Source of the DNA: Streptomyces longwoodensis
Lineage (GTDB): Bacteria > Actinomycetota > Actinomycetes > Streptomycetales > Streptomycetaceae
DNA length: 64,000 nt
Direction of reading: 5' to 3'
Assembly: GCF_001514125.1 (NCBI RefSeq)
Contig: NZ_KQ948556.1
Coordinates: 187,648 to 251,647, forward strand
Below, piece after piece: positions 35,758 through 44,293 of the stretch (the first letter of the stretch is position 1; each line of letters begins with the position of its first letter). The translations under genes were made by a program, and so were the position numbers. A model generated the notes under the pieces. The model had not been told where the DNA came from. It searched no databases and saw nothing but the letters and a program-made list of their open reading frames with translations.

Positions 35758-36408
35758 TCAGGTCCCGGCGGTGAGCGCACCCCGCACCAGCTCGGCGGTC
35801 TGCGCGTCGCGGGCGGCGGTCACCGTCAGGCCCGCCACGAACTGGTCCACCAGCCAGTCCCGCAGCTCACCGGCGGGCGGCTGCTTGTCCTCGTCGAGCC
35901 AGATCAGCGAGGCCGCCTCCACGGACGTGATCCACATGCGGACGGTCATCCGCAGCCGCGGCCCGGGGTCGGTGACGCCGAGGTGGCTGTGGATGTGGTC
36001 GGCGGCGGCCCGCCGTACGCCGTCCACGAGGGCGGTCGTCCGGGACGTCTCGACCACGCTGCCGCCCTGGAGCAGGGCGCTGAAGCCCGCGTCGTGCTCG
36101 TCGACGAAGGCGAGGTAGCGGTCCAGGGCCCGGCCGAGGCGGGGGAGCAGGGGCCCCTGGCGGGGCTCGTCGAAGCACAGCCGCAGCTGGTCGGCGGCCG
36201 ACCGCAGCGCGGCCTCGTACAGCTGCTGCTTGCCGCCGGGGAAGTACCGGTAGACGAGCGGCCGCGACACGCCCGCCGCCTCCGCCACGTCGTCCAGCGA
36301 GACGTCCTCGGGGGCGCGGTGCGCGAAGAGGGTCAGCGCGGCTTCCAGGAGCTGACTGCGTCGCTCCTCGACGCTGAGCCTGCGGTACGCGGGGGCGGCG
36401 GGGGTCAT
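35758..36408 (-). CDS. TetR-family transcriptional regulator
   Basis: A 216-residue repressor with N-terminal helix-turn-helix QLLEAALTLFAHRAPEDVSL and EAAGVSRPLVYRYFPGGKQQLYEAAL, then a typical ligand-binding helical core (LLPRLGRALDRYLAFV). It starts at ATG 36408; the longer upstream reading has no coding character. The gene follows the diiron-protein gene on the same strand with a 137-bp gap, making that gene a candidate target. Confidence 0.92.
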   Translation of the reverse strand: MTPAAPAYRRLSVEERRSQLLEAALTLFAHRAPEDVSLDDVAEAAGVSRPLVYRYFPGGKQQLYEAALRSAADQLRLCFDEPRQGPLLPRLGRALDRYLAFVDEHDAGFSALLQGGSVVETSRTTALVDGVRRAAADHIHSHLGVTDPGPRLRMTVRMWITSVEAASLIWLDEDKQPPAGELRDWLVDQFVAGLTVTAARDAQTAELVRGALTAGT

Positions 36409-36545
36409 GCGTGCAGCGTAATCGGAGCGTGGAGATCGTGCGGGGGTCCGGCGGCGGGAGCCGGACACCCCCGCCGCCGCGGGCACCGGCCGGCGGGGGC
36501 CCGGCGCGCGTCCCGGGCCGCCGTCCGCCGGCGGCGTGACCCGTG

Positions 36546-37475
36546 TCAGGCCAGCAGTCCCGACGACTTCCACAGCCGGCGGCCGACGCCCCGCAGGACG
36601 CCGATGTCGTCCAGGAAGTCGGTCAGCCGCTTCGACCCGTTCTGCATGACCTCGCGCCGGTGGCCGCTGGCCTTCACCTGGGCGAGGGCCTCGCGCTTGT
36701 CCAGGCCGACGTTCGTGTAGACCTCGGGGTTCACGAAGGCCACCGAGAACACCCGGGCGAACTCGCCGGAGGTGACCCGCGTGAACTCCTGCGACCACTT
36801 CGGCGCGGTCAGCATCTGCCGGCGCAGCTCCTCACGGGCGTAGCGCACGTGCCGCGCCTCCTCCACCACGTGGATCCGCGTGACGCCCCGGACCAGCGGC
36901 TGCACCCGCTCGTCGGGGAAGGTCAGGCGCTGCATCCAGTCCAGCACCTCCTCGCCGAGCAGCGTCGCCGTGAAGGACCCGGGCGTGGTGGAGATCGTCT
37001 TGAACAGGCGGCCCAGGTGCTGGTGCGCCCGGCTCACCGGGTACCAGGGGGTGCCGCCGTGCGAGATGAGCCGCGCGAACATCTTGGAGTGGCGGCACTC
37101 GTCCTCGATCTCGGTGAGCGCGTACCGCACGTGCGCGCTCGTCGCCGCCTTGTCGTAGATGTGCCGGACCAGCAGCTGCATCAGGATGATCTCGAACCAG
37201 ATGCCCAGCGAGGCGAGCGCCGCCGCCTCGTGCCGGGAGAGCAGGATCCGCTGTTCCTCGCTCATCCGCTTCCACAGCGGCGTGTCGTAGAGCGACACCA
37301 GCTCCGGCGGCCAGAACCACTTGCCGTCCTCGAAGGGGGCGTCCCAGTCCAGCTCCTCGTCCGGGTCGAAGGAGTGCTTGGCGGAAGAGGCGAGCAGTCG
37401 CTCCGCCACCTGTTCCCGGTCCTTGAGCAGACCGAGCGCGTCGCGCAGTACCTCGGCCTCGGTCACAGTCGTCAT
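36546..37475 (-). CDS. AurF-like diiron oxygenase
   Basis: A 309-residue protein of the AurF/CmlI-like diiron family. Metal-ligand patterns are EIEDECRHSKMF (ExxH) and IHVVEEARHVRYAREEL (ExxRH), with a further helix RHEAAALASLGIWFEIIL. Such enzymes oxidise aryl amines to nitro groups or carry out related four-electron oxidations. The substrate here is not indicated because no biosynthetic genes surround it. The ATG at 37475 is chosen over a start 12 codons upstream. Confidence 0.82.
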   Translation of the reverse strand: MTTVTEAEVLRDALGLLKDREQVAERLLASSAKHSFDPDEELDWDAPFEDGKWFWPPELVSLYDTPLWKRMSEEQRILLSRHEAAALASLGIWFEIILMQLLVRHIYDKAATSAHVRYALTEIEDECRHSKMFARLISHGGTPWYPVSRAHQHLGRLFKTISTTPGSFTATLLGEEVLDWMQRLTFPDERVQPLVRGVTRIHVVEEARHVRYAREELRRQMLTAPKWSQEFTRVTSGEFARVFSVAFVNPEVYTNVGLDKREALAQVKASGHRREVMQNGSKRLTDFLDDIGVLRGVGRRLWKSSGLLA

Positions 37476-37556
37476 GGCAGTTATGAGACTACCTGTCAGC
37501 AAGCCCGTCAATCCCCCGTGCGCGACTTGTTGACCCGATGTCTACGGGGGCCGGGC

Positions 37557-38075
37557 TCACACCGAGCAGCCCAGCCCCTCCGGCACCTCGCCCAGCAGCG
37601 GCCGCGCGCCCCGCGGCGGGAAGAGCGTGCGGAAGGTGAAGGCGTACGGCGAGGGCCCGTGGGTGCGCAGGTGCAGCAGCCGCGCCTCGGCCTCCGCGAC
37701 CGTGGGCCGGTGACCGGCCGGGACCCACCACAGGGCCACCATGGCCTCCGCCACCCGCTCGAACCACTCCCGCCGCCGGGCCAGCACCTCCCGGTGCCGG
37801 CCCGTGTACATGAACTCCTTCAGGCTCTCCAGGTCCCGCCACACGGACATGTTGACGATCAGCCACTCGTCCCCGAAGACGGCGATGTCGGTGGCGTCGC
37901 CGCCCTCCGACTGCAGGCGCCAGACGAAGCCGTCGGCCGCGTCGGCGTCGGCGTTCACCGGGTCGAGCTGCTCGACGAAGCCCTTCAACTCGGGCGAGTC
38001 TAGGGGGAACTTGAGACGGGCGAGGTTGACCTGGGCGAGTTCGAACCGGGCGGCGGGAGCGGTGGTGTCGGTCAT
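37557..38075 (-). CDS. DUF3291-type protein
   Basis: A 172-residue protein with FELAQVNLARLKFPLDSPEL, GFVWRLQSEGGDATDI and the marker LIVNMSVWRDLESLKEFMY, typical of DUF3291 (antibiotic-biosynthesis-monooxygenase-like ferredoxin fold). The function is unknown. No signal peptide. It stands alone between the diiron oxygenase and the PBP/FtsW pair. Confidence 0.8.
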   Translation of the reverse strand: MTDTTAPAARFELAQVNLARLKFPLDSPELKGFVEQLDPVNADADAADGFVWRLQSEGGDATDIAVFGDEWLIVNMSVWRDLESLKEFMYTGRHREVLARRREWFERVAEAMVALWWVPAGHRPTVAEAEARLLHLRTHGPSPYAFTFRTLFPPRGARPLLGEVPEGLGCSV

Positions 38076-38119
38076 GACCGAACGTTAGGTCGGCACCCCG
38101 CGCCCCTGCACCCCCCGTC

Positions 38120-39577
38120 TCACGGGTCGAGCACCGCCTGCATCACCGCCCGCGCGATCGGCGCCGCCATCCCGCCGCCGGTGATGTCGCCCCGGTCCGC
38201 GGAGGCGTCCTCCACCACCACCGCGACCGCCACCTTCGGCTGCAGGTCCCCGTCCGCCTGCGCCCACGACACGAACCAGGCGTACGGCACACCGGAGTTG
38301 CCCAGCCCGTGCTGGGCCGTGCCGGTCTTGCCGCCCACGGTCGCCCCCGGGACGGCCGCCTTGCGCCCCGTCCCCTCCCGCACCACGTCCTCCATCAACT
38401 GCCGCAGCTTGCGCGCCGTCGAGGGCCGCACCACCTGCCGCGCCGGCCGCGGACCGGCCGCCGCCACCGTCGAGCCGCTGCGCCGCGTCGTCCGCTCCAC
38501 CAGGTACGGCGTGCGCAGCTGCCCGCCGTTGGCCACCGCCGCCGCGACCATCGCCATCTGCAGCGGCGTCGCCCGGGTGTTGTACTGGCCGATCGACGAC
38601 AGCGCCAGCTGGGCCCGGTCCACGGTGGTGTCGAACGTGCTCGGCGCCACCGCGAACGGGATCCGCAGCCCGGCGTCGTTGAACCCGAACGCCTCCGCCG
38701 TCGCCCCCATCCGCGCCACGCCGACGTCCACGCCGAGCTTGGCGAACACCGTGTTGCACGACCACTGGAACGCCTCCCGCAGCGGGGCGTCCCGGCAGCC
38801 GTCGCCCTCGTTGTCCAGCCGGGTCGTCGTCCCCGGCAGCCGGTAGGGCGCCGGCGACCGGGTGCGCGCGTCCAGGTTCCTGACCACCCCCGCGTCCAGC
38901 GCCGCCGCGGCCGTCACCACCTTGAACGTCGACCCCGGCGGGTACGTCTGCCGCACCGCCCGGTTCAGCATCGGCTTGTCCGGGTCCGCGTTCAGCCGCG
39001 CCCACGCCCGGGCGGCCGCGGCACCGTTCCCCGACAGCTCGCCCGGGTCGTACGACGGGCTCGACACCAGCGCCAGCACCCGGCCCGTGCCCGGGTCCAC
39101 CGCCGCCACCGCGCCCTTGCGTCCCGCCAGCCCCTCGAACGCCGCCCGCTGCGCCCCACGGTCCAGCGTGGTCTCGACGTCGCCGCCCGCCGCACGCGCC
39201 CGGGTGAGGTCGCTCAGCAGCGGCAGCGGCGCCAGCAGCGGGTCGCTGCCCGACAGCACGCCGTCCTCGGTGGCCTCCAGCAGGGTACGGCCGTACTCCT
39301 GCGAGGCGAAACCGGTGACCGGCGCGTACAACGGGCCGTCCACGTAGGTGCGTTCGTAGCGCAGCTGCTCGCCGCTGTCCCGGGAGCCGGTGACCGGACG
39401 GCCCCCGACCAGGATGTCCCCGCGCGGCTGGCCGTAACGGGCGATCGTCGCACGGCGGTTGGCCGGGTTGCCGTCGTAGGCGGGGGACTGCACCACCTGG
39501 ACCCGCGCGGCGTTCACCAGCAGGGCCGCGAGCAACAGCACGCAGAAGAAGGCCGCGTACCGGATGTGCCGGGTCAC
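38120..39577 (-). CDS. Class B penicillin-binding protein (PBP2)
   Basis: A 485-residue membrane-anchored transpeptidase that crosslinks peptidoglycan. One N-terminal membrane segment (residues 7-23) is followed by the transpeptidase motifs: STFK with S216 and K219, SCN with S273, and KTGT with K417. It starts at a GTG with GGAGG upstream, 46 nt after the FtsW/RodA gene on the same strand. The two form the glycosyltransferase-transpeptidase pair typical of SEDS-bPBP synthases. Confidence 0.95.
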   Translation of the reverse strand: MTRHIRYAAFFCVLLLAALLVNAARVQVVQSPAYDGNPANRRATIARYGQPRGDILVGGRPVTGSRDSGEQLRYERTYVDGPLYAPVTGFASQEYGRTLLEATEDGVLSGSDPLLAPLPLLSDLTRARAAGGDVETTLDRGAQRAAFEGLAGRKGAVAAVDPGTGRVLALVSSPSYDPGELSGNGAAAARAWARLNADPDKPMLNRAVRQTYPPGSTFKVVTAAAALDAGVVRNLDARTRSPAPYRLPGTTTRLDNEGDGCRDAPLREAFQWSCNTVFAKLGVDVGVARMGATAEAFGFNDAGLRIPFAVAPSTFDTTVDRAQLALSSIGQYNTRATPLQMAMVAAAVANGGQLRTPYLVERTTRRSGSTVAAAGPRPARQVVRPSTARKLRQLMEDVVREGTGRKAAVPGATVGGKTGTAQHGLGNSGVPYAWFVSWAQADGDLQPKVAVAVVVEDASADRGDITGGGMAAPIARAVMQAVLDP

Positions 39578-39623
39578 CGGGCCTCCTCGGGGCGCACCGC
39601 GCCGTACGTCTGCCGTGCGGTCG

Positions 39624-40988
39624 TCATGGGGCCGGCTTCCCGTCGTACTGGCGGCGCGCCGAGTGGCTGACCCGGATCAGCAGCGCCACGATCGTCCAGT
39701 TGGTGACCACCGACGAGCCCCCCTGCGCCAGGAACGGCATCGCCATGCCGGTCAGCGGGATCAGCCCCGTCACCCCGCCCGCGATCACGAACACCTGGAG
39801 CGCCACGAGCGAGGCCAGTCCGATCGCGAGCAGCCGGCCGAAGGGCTCGCGCAGCGACAGCCCCGCCCGGTAGCCGCGCTCCACGAGCAGGGCGTACAGC
39901 AGGAAGATCGCCGACAGCCCGGCCAGGCCCAGCTCCTCGCCGGCCGTCGCCAGGATGAAGTCCGACTTCACGGCGAACCCGATGAGCACCGAGTGGCCGT
40001 TGCCGAGCCCGGTGCCGAGCACCCCGCCCGCCGCGAACGCGAACAGCGACTGGGCGAGCTGGCCCGGGCCCTGTCCCGCGTCGATGGACGCGAACGGGTG
40101 CAGCCAGTCCTCCACGCGCCCGTGCACGTGCGGCTCGAAGCGCCCCACGGCCACCGCGCCGAGCCCCGCGAGGAGCAGTCCGACCGCGATCCAGCCCGTG
40201 CGGCCGGTGGCCACGTACAGCAGGACGACGAACAGGCCGAAGAACAGCAGCGACGTGCCGAGGTCCCGCTCCAGCACCAGCACGCCCACACTGACCAGCC
40301 ACACCGCGACGATCGGCCCCAGCACGCGCCCGGTGGGCAGCTGCACGCACCACACCCGGCGGCCCGCGTACGCCAGCGCGTTGCGGTTGGCGGCCAGGTA
40401 CGCGGCGAAGAACACCGCGAGCAGCACCTTCGCGAACTCTCCCGGCTGCAGGGAGAACCCGGCGATCCGCACCCAGATGCGGGCGCCGTTGACCGCCGGG
40501 AACAGGATCGGCAGGCACAGCAGCACCAGCGCGGCGACCACGGACACGTACGCGTAGCGCTGGAGCAGCCGGTGGTCGCGCAGCGCGGCCACGACCACGA
40601 TGAACAGCCCGATGCCGAGCGTCGACCACACCAGCTGCGTGGGCGCCGCCCGGTCACCCGGCGTCTCCAGGTCCAGCCGGTAGATGAGCACCAGCCCGAG
40701 CCCGTTGAGCAGCACCCCGATCGGCAGCAGCAGCGGATCGGCGTACGGCGCCCGGAACCGCACCGCGAGGTGCGCCAGCAGCGCGAGCACACCGAGCCCT
40801 GCGCCGTAGCCCGCGGCGCCGGGCGGGAGGGCGCCGTCGTGGGCCAGGCCCACCGCGCAGTAGCCGTACACCGACAGCAGGACGGCCAGGACGATGAGCG
40901 CGAGTTCGATGCCGCGGCGCCGGGGGAGGCGTGCCGGGCGGGCGGGGGCCCGCTCCGCCACGGCGGTGTCGACTCCGGCTGACATCAT
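39624..40988 (-). CDS. FtsW/RodA/SpoVE (SEDS) peptidoglycan glycosyltransferase
   Basis: A 454-residue polytopic protein with about ten membrane helices. SEDS markers are FSLQPGEFAKVLL, VLERDLGTSLLFF, and LATAGEELGLAGLSAIF with the C-terminal PLTGMAMPFLAQGGSSVVTN. These enzymes polymerise lipid II with a class B PBP, here the gene just downstream. The organism should have other SEDS genes for division, so this pair is likely for elongation or sporulation-specific synthesis. The ATG at 40988 is preceded by GGACATG-rich sequence. Confidence 0.95.
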   Translation of the reverse strand: MMSAGVDTAVAERAPARPARLPRRRGIELALIVLAVLLSVYGYCAVGLAHDGALPPGAAGYGAGLGVLALLAHLAVRFRAPYADPLLLPIGVLLNGLGLVLIYRLDLETPGDRAAPTQLVWSTLGIGLFIVVVAALRDHRLLQRYAYVSVVAALVLLCLPILFPAVNGARIWVRIAGFSLQPGEFAKVLLAVFFAAYLAANRNALAYAGRRVWCVQLPTGRVLGPIVAVWLVSVGVLVLERDLGTSLLFFGLFVVLLYVATGRTGWIAVGLLLAGLGAVAVGRFEPHVHGRVEDWLHPFASIDAGQGPGQLAQSLFAFAAGGVLGTGLGNGHSVLIGFAVKSDFILATAGEELGLAGLSAIFLLYALLVERGYRAGLSLREPFGRLLAIGLASLVALQVFVIAGGVTGLIPLTGMAMPFLAQGGSSVVTNWTIVALLIRVSHSARRQYDGKPAP

Positions 40989-41067
40989 GTCCGGAACCTA
41001 CCCAATTGTTGGTCCTCGTGAGCTTCGCTGGGACGGGGGCTGGGGTGGGGGCTGGGTCAGTCGGGCG

Positions 41068-41691
41068 TCAGCACGGGCGGGGTTCCCGGTCGACCGTGCG
41101 GATGTAACGCGCCGCCCCCCAGGCCCAGGTGCCGTCGGTGAGCAGGTACCACTGCCGGTTCCCGTCGACGCTCTCCCCGCGGGTCTGGCAGAAGATCGAC
41201 ACGGTCTCGCCCTGGCGCGCCAGGCGGATCACCTCGCTGGACCGGGTGGGCGCGCTGCGCAGGAGGAGGCCACCGCGGGCGGTGACGACGCCGCGGGTGA
41301 GGCGACCGTCTTGGCCTTGGTTCTGGCCTTGGTTCTGGCCCTGGCCCTGGCCCTGGTTCTGGCCTTGGCCTTCGCCCTGGCCCTGGCCCTGACCTTGACC
41401 TTGACCCGGAGTCTGGCCCTGGCCCTGAGTCTGGCTTTGCACCGCCTGGTAGCCCAGGCCCAGGCCTTGGTACTGGTCGCTGTCCTGGCCCTGACCCTGG
41501 CTCTGCCCCTGCCCCTGTGTCTGGCCCTGGGAGGTGGAGGTCCCCTGCTGGGAGTTCGCGTTGCCCTGTCCGTCGCCGCCCCAGCCGTCGTCGGCCATGG
41601 CGGGGACGACGGAGGCGGAGAGGGCGAGGGCGCCGGCGGCACCCGTTATGGCGAGACGGGCGAGAGCGGACCGCAGGACCATGGCGACCAT
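41068..41691 (-). CDS. Secreted SH3-domain protein with Gly-Gln repeat stalk
   Basis: A 207-residue exported protein. A signal peptide (about residues 1-33, LALSASVVPAMA) is followed by about 95 residues built of G-Q dipeptides (QGQGQGQ with N, T and S exchanges). The C-terminal bacterial SH3 domain has RGGLLLRSAPTRSSEVIRLA and WYLLTDGTWAWGAARYI. The stalk is a flexible, uncharged spacer that could thread through the wall. A start at the second Met (residue 4) is possible. It lies on the same strand behind the orphan kinase gene. Confidence 0.85.
   Translation of the reverse strand: MVAMVLRSALARLAITGAAGALALSASVVPAMADDGWGGDGQGNANSQQGTSTSQGQTQGQGQSQGQGQDSDQYQGLGLGYQAVQSQTQGQGQTPGQGQGQGQGQGEGQGQNQGQGQGQNQGQNQGQDGRLTRGVVTARGGLLLRSAPTRSSEVIRLARQGETVSIFCQTRGESVDGNRQWYLLTDGTWAWGAARYIRTVDREPRPC
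41313..41545 (-). repeat. Hexanucleotide-type repeat coding Gly-Gln stalk
   Basis: Read on the minus strand, GGCCAG/GGTCAG/AACCAG-type units repeat without frame breaks and encode the G-Q stalk of the SH3 protein. Such tracts can change length by slippage. Confidence 0.8.
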
Positions 41692-41805
41692 GGCGTACCT
41701 CCAGGAAGGGGGTCGTGACGTGTCAAAAGCTGACTGATCGCCACGTTAGGGGCGGCCGGGGGAGGGTGCCCGCTGGATTGGGCCGATGGATGGCGCCCCG
41801 CCGGC

Positions 41806-43089
41806 TCAGGCCCGCTCTTCCGGCAGGACCAGCGTGGCCACCGCGCCGCCCTCGGGTGCGTTGGTGAAGGTCAGCCGTGCGCCCAGGACCTCCGCCTGCC
41901 CCACCGCGATGGTCAGCCCCAGCCCGTGCCCCTTGGCGCCGCCCTCGGTACGGAACCGCTGCGGCCCGTGCGCGACGAGGTACTCCGGGAACCCGTCCCC
42001 GTGGTCCCGCACGGTGACCCGCGGCCCGTCCACGGTCAGCACCACCGGGGCGCGCCCGTGCCGGTGCGCGTTCGACACCAGGTTGCCGAGCACGCGCTCC
42101 AGGCGCCGCCGGTCCGTCTCCACGCGCGCGTCCCGCACCAGCCGCACTTCGGTGTCCGTGCCGGACGCCCGTACGACCCGTTCGGCCAGCGCGCCCAGGT
42201 CCTCGGTGTCCAGCTCCCCGCGCTCGCGCCCGGTGTCGAGCCGGGAGATCTCCAGCAGGTCCTCGGTCAGCGTGCGCAGCGCGGCCACCCGGTCGCGGAC
42301 CAGCTCGGTCGGCCGTCCCTGCGGCAGCAGTTCGGCGGCCGCGTGCAACCCGGTGAGCGGGGTGCGCAGTTCGTGCGCGACGTCGGCGGTGAAGCGCTGC
42401 TCGGCCAGCAGCTTGCCCTGCAGCGAGGCCGCCATCGAGTCCAGCGCCGCGGCGACCGCGGCCACCTCGTCCTGGGGGCGGCTCGCGTCCTTGGTGCGGG
42501 GGTCGTCCACGCGCGCGTCCAGGTCGCCGGCGGTGATCCGCCGGGCCACCAGCGCGGTGGCGTGCAGCCGCCGGGTCACCCGGGTCACGGCGAAGGCGCC
42601 GACCAGCAGGGTCGCCCCGATCGCCAGCCCCGACGACCAGAGGATGGCGCTGTCCAGGCCCTCGATGGTGCGGGCCTGCTGGCCGTAGTCGACGGCCACG
42701 GCGAGCGTGCGTCCGCCGTCGGCGGGACCGGCCGCCCACATCACGGGCTGCCCGCGGTGGTCGGCGACCATGGTGCCGCGCTTCCCGGCCAGCGCCAGCG
42801 TGCGCAGCGGCTGGGGCAGACCCTCGGCGTCGACGCCGGCACCGGGCAGCAGCGTGTCGCCCGCCTCGTACGCGGCGGTCGCGTCGGTCAGCCGGGACAG
42901 GGCGAGGTCGCGGGCCTGGCCGACGGTCTGGTCGGTGACCTGGACGTGCACGAGCACGCCGAGCAGGGCGGCGAGCGCGCAGCACATCACCGTGATGAAG
43001 GCGGCCGACTTCACCGCGAGCGTGCCGGCCCAGCGGGGGAGCGGGGCCGCGCGGCGGGACGTGGACCGGCGGGGAGCGGGTGCCCTCAC
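41806..43089 (-). CDS. Orphan sensor histidine kinase
   Basis: A 427-residue kinase. TM1 (AAFITVMCCALAALLGVLVHV) and TM2 (LWSSGLAIGATLLVGAFAV) flank an extracytoplasmic loop of about 115 residues. A HAMP segment, the H-box FTADVAHELRTPLTGLH, the N-box RVLGNLVSNAHRHG and the G-box GHGLGLTIAVGQAEV follow. Its GTG overlaps the stop of a lipoprotein gene (GTGA). No response regulator gene lies on either side, so the cognate regulator must be elsewhere. The lipoprotein-kinase pairing is like the CseA-CseC arrangement. Confidence 0.92.
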   Translation of the reverse strand: MRAPAPRRSTSRRAAPLPRWAGTLAVKSAAFITVMCCALAALLGVLVHVQVTDQTVGQARDLALSRLTDATAAYEAGDTLLPGAGVDAEGLPQPLRTLALAGKRGTMVADHRGQPVMWAAGPADGGRTLAVAVDYGQQARTIEGLDSAILWSSGLAIGATLLVGAFAVTRVTRRLHATALVARRITAGDLDARVDDPRTKDASRPQDEVAAVAAALDSMAASLQGKLLAEQRFTADVAHELRTPLTGLHAAAELLPQGRPTELVRDRVAALRTLTEDLLEISRLDTGRERGELDTEDLGALAERVVRASGTDTEVRLVRDARVETDRRRLERVLGNLVSNAHRHGRAPVVLTVDGPRVTVRDHGDGFPEYLVAHGPQRFRTEGGAKGHGLGLTIAVGQAEVLGARLTFTNAPEGGAVATLVLPEERA

Positions 43090-43973
43090 GGGGTCACCGA
43101 CGGGGAACGGCTGGTGCTTGGGTCGGCGGTGGAGCTCGGGCCGACGGTGGCGGTCGTCGTCGGGGAGGGGTGCCCGGGGGGTTGGCCGTGGTGGGTGCGG
43201 AGCATCTCGTCGTGGGTGAGGAGCATGGCCTTCTGCTCGGGGTCCCAGGTCCACTGGAGCCGGTACTCGTAGTCGGCGAGGTCGGACGGCGAGCGGATGA
43301 TCACCGACCGCCCGGCCAGCTCGACCGCGCTGACGGCGTCCTCCCAGGCCATGACCCGCAGCAGCCGGTGCTTGTCCACGGTGTAGACGCGGACGGCGGT
43401 CAGGTCGGGCGCGTCCCCGGGCAGCAGCCGGAAGCCGAGGGTGAGGTCGACGCGCCCGTCTCCGGTCAGGTCGCGGTAGTAGGGCTGGAGGACGGGGCAG
43501 GTGCCGGCGGCGGTGGTGGCCGCGTCCGCGTCCGCGGTGCGGTCCGTGGCCTTGCCGTCCGCGGCTTTCCCGTCCGTGGCCTTCCCGCCCGTGGCGTTCC
43601 CGCCCGTGGCGTTCCCGGCCGCGGGCTTGCTGGTGCAGGCGGCCATCCGGGCCGTCGTGTCCCGGTAGATGGCGGTGGGGCCCCGGTAGTCCTTGGGGTG
43701 GGCGGCGATCTCGGCGCGCACGATGGCCACGGGGTCGACCTTCCGGAGGTCGTCTCCGGGCACGGTGACGCCCTTGACGACCTCGGTGTCCGCCTCGTCG
43801 ATGTTCCAGGCGGGGCTGGAGGCCGGGGTGAGCTGCGGCCACAGCCGGGCCGGGCTGGTCGCGGTCGGGGTGGACCCGGCACCGCGCAGTCCGCCCGCGT
43901 CACCGCAGGCCACGGCGGCCGAGGCCAGCAGGGCGACGGCGAGGCCGGTCCGGACGGGGCGGCTGACGGACAC
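43086..43973 (-). CDS. Lipoprotein coupled to the orphan kinase (CseA-like arrangement)
   Basis: A 295-residue exported lipoprotein. The signal ends in the lipobox AVAC (LLASAAVACGD). A low-complexity run NATGGNATGGKATDGKAADG comes from five 15-nt units. The C-terminal part (about 160-260) has YYRDLTGDGRVDLTLGFRL and IRSPSDLADYEYRLQW, a calcium-type D-x-D-G-D loop in an FG-GAP/EF-like context. GTG 43973 has AGGAG just upstream and is chosen over an ATG farther out. It may modulate the kinase encoded right after it. The family is not recognised. Confidence 0.75.
   Translation of the reverse strand: MSVSRPVRTGLAVALLASAAVACGDAGGLRGAGSTPTATSPARLWPQLTPASSPAWNIDEADTEVVKGVTVPGDDLRKVDPVAIVRAEIAAHPKDYRGPTAIYRDTTARMAACTSKPAAGNATGGNATGGKATDGKAADGKATDRTADADAATTAAGTCPVLQPYYRDLTGDGRVDLTLGFRLLPGDAPDLTAVRVYTVDKHRLLRVMAWEDAVSAVELAGRSVIIRSPSDLADYEYRLQWTWDPEQKAMLLTHDEMLRTHHGQPPGHPSPTTTATVGPSSTADPSTSRSPSVTP
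43560..43624 (-). repeat. 15-nt tandem repeat inside the lipoprotein gene
   Basis: Four to five imperfect copies of GGCGTTCCCGCCCGT (plus-strand view) encode N/K-A-T-G/D-G units. The repeat is in frame, so copy number could vary without breaking the gene. Confidence 0.7.
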
Positions 43974-44112
43974 GGGACTCCTGTGATCGACGACGACGAC
44001 GGCCCCGTACACCATATTCGGAGGGAAGTCCTATTTGCCCACCGGTGGGCCGAGGGGGCGGCCGGGCGATCGCCGCGACGGTATCAGCAGGATCCGGTGG
44101 TCGGCCGTGGGG

Positions 44113-44210
44113 GCCCGGCGGACCGGGGCGTGTGGCCTGGGCGGGCCGGATGTGCGGGCCGCGGTGGGTGCCCGGCGGACCGGGGTGCAGGCGCCCGGCG
44201 GACCGGGGTG
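44113..44210. repeat. Three copies of an 18-nt repeat in a non-coding gap
   Basis: GCCCGGCGGACCGGGGYG occurs at 44113, 44170 and 44193 in the 320-bp gap (43974-44293) between the lipoprotein gene and the NERD-like gene. Each unit is nearly self-complementary (CCGGCGGACCGG). No gene or clear promoter is seen in the gap apart from these copies. Confidence 0.7.
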
Positions 44211-44293
44211 TGGGTGCCCGGCCGCCTCCCGGGGCGGCCGCCGTCTTGCTCCGGGAGCACCCACCTGCTCCCATGGTCGTCGGGGTGATGTGC

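Noticed and set aside
41313..41545. CRISPR-like array
   Set aside because: The repeats are short, contiguous and in frame with the Gly-Gln stalk; there are no spacers.
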